Origin: a bacterium | Lineage (GTDB): Bacteria > Bdellovibrionota_C > UBA2361 > OMII01 | DNA length: 15,875 nt | NCBI GenBank assembly: GCA_017853915.1 | Contig: JAFMIS010000016.1 | Span: forward strand, 1 to 15,875 | Reading direction: 5' to 3' | Shown here: positions 15,110 to 15,875 of the stretch, piece after piece | Layout of the letters: every line of letters starts with the position of its first letter | Position numbering within the stretch: position 1 is the stretch's first letter | Position numbers and translations under genes: made by a program | Notes under the pieces: model-generated | What the model was told of the DNA's origin: nothing | What the model saw: only the letters and a program-made list of their open reading frames with translations | Databases searched by the model: none

Positions 15110-15875
15110 TCCGAGGGCCACTCGCCGCTGAATCTTCCCAGACGAAGACACTATCTCGTGGGGCGCAACGTGAATCTCAACAGGGATCGCGTAGCTAGGA
15201 ACTAACGAGCGCAGCCTCTCTTTGATATTTGATTGATTCAACTCCCCACCATCACACACCACAAAAGCCACAGGACGAGATCCAAATTCTTCATCCGGCG
15301 TGGGAACTACACACGCCGCGACAATCGGCGCGATCGATGTGAGGGCGATCTCAATCATCTCCGGGTGAATATTTTCGCCACCCGATATGAATTGGTAATC
15401 GGCTCGCCCCACCACAAACAACTCCCCGCAAGGTCCAACTGAGCCCTGATCGCGAGTGTGAAACCAGCCCTGCTCGTCGATGCTAGGCTCAATCCCCTCA
15501 TCACTAAGGTAGCCGGCAAAAAGCGTACTACCCCGAACCAGCACTTCGCCCTCGCCTGAAACCGACAACTCTCGTCCGGGGACCGGGCACCCCAATGAGA
15601 CTTCGCCCCGCGCGTTAACAAACGGAGTCTTCTCCAGTGTCACAAGCGACGACATCTCCGTTAGTCCATAGGTTGGCATGATAGCGAGCTCAAGGGAGCA
15701 AGCCTCACGACACAGCGCGGCGCCGATCGGGGCTCCCCCGAGCAGAATAGCTTTCTGTCGACGCAAAAATTCAACGCCTTGAGGATCTCGAATGAGACGA
15801 TGGAGCTGGGTTGGAACAAGAGAGAGATGGGTCACTAACGATGCGTTAGCAGCAACCACTGATTGCTGCAGAGAC
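15092..15875 (-). CDS. menE: 2-succinylbenzoate-CoA ligase (MenE), partial, 5' end beyond window
   Basis: An adenylate-forming ligase that activates 2-succinylbenzoate with ATP and CoA in menaquinone synthesis. About 261 C-terminal codons are present; the frame is open to the right edge, so the GTG at 15859 is internal, not the start. Visible motifs: LSLVPTQLHRL, ILLGGAPI, YGLTEMSS (A5), a GWFHTRD segment (A7), GRADYQFISGGENIHPEMIE (hinge and A8) and SSSGKIQRR with the catalytic lysine of A10. The LVPTQL and ISGGENI wording is typical of MenE, but a related acyl-CoA ligase cannot be excluded without the N-terminus and neighbours. The stop lies inside the 3' end of the HtrA-like gene, with no terminator visible between the two. 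Confidence 0.78.
   Translation of the reverse strand, partial: SLQQSVVAANASLVTHLSLVPTQLHRLIRDPQGVEFLRRQKAILLGGAPIGAALCREACSLELAIMPTYGLTEMSSLVTLEKTPFVNARGEVSLGCPVPGRELSVSGEGEVLVRGSTLFAGYLSDEGIEPSIDEQGWFHTRDQGSVGPCGELFVVGRADYQFISGGENIHPEMIEIALTSIAPIVAACVVPTPDEEFGSRPVAFVVCDGGELNQSNIKERLRSLVPSYAIPVEIHVAPHEIVSSSGKIQRRVALGLLQKS

Overview
The window looks like a piece of chromosome from a free-living Gram-negative-type bacterium of moderate GC content. It holds housekeeping genes and no recognisable mobile element, CRISPR array, tRNA or rRNA. The lineage is uncertain. A membrane-anchored HtrA protease, a menaquinone-type MenE ligase, a cobalamin-dependent MetH and a Tgt lacking the usual loop arginines are compatible with a deltaproteobacterium-like or other less-studied phylum. 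A Chlamydia-type class Ic ribonucleotide reductase is also present. The hexamer CGATCG is far commoner than chance (28 hand-counted sites).

Layout, left to right: trpE (minus, running off the left edge) lies behind a complete-looking transcription attenuator. The attenuator has a promoter, a 17-residue leader peptide with tandem Trp codons, three exact 29-bp tandem repeats and an intrinsic terminator 13 nt before the trpE start. Upstream of it is an unrecognised 393-aa gene (minus), divergent from tgt (plus). tgt converges on nrdAB (minus), with a strong two-way terminator between them. nrdB has Phe at the radical-Tyr position, and nrdA has tandem N-terminal ATP-cones and a TTG start. The nrdAB promoter overlaps two NrdR-like boxes exactly 32 bp apart. 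A gene-poor stretch of about 1 kb follows, with several hairpins and a clear plus-strand terminator, so it may encode a small RNA. Then come metH and a coupled 134-aa unknown gene (minus), an HtrA/DegS-like protease (plus, divergent from metH), and menE (minus, running off the right edge), whose 3' end overlaps the protease gene by 18 bp.

The genes serve tryptophan synthesis, tRNA queuosine modification, deoxynucleotide supply, methionine/one-carbon metabolism, envelope protein quality control and menaquinone synthesis. The main interest is regulatory: (i) a trp attenuator whose terminator is built from the last unit of a tandem repeat; (ii) four promoters (trpL, tgt, metH, htrA-like) whose predicted start point falls within about 0-4 nt of the start codon, suggesting leaderless mRNAs, while operon genes and nrdA have Shine-Dalgarno sites; (iii) NrdR-type control of a class Ic reductase. 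All coordinates of sites and pairings were read by eye; none was computed.
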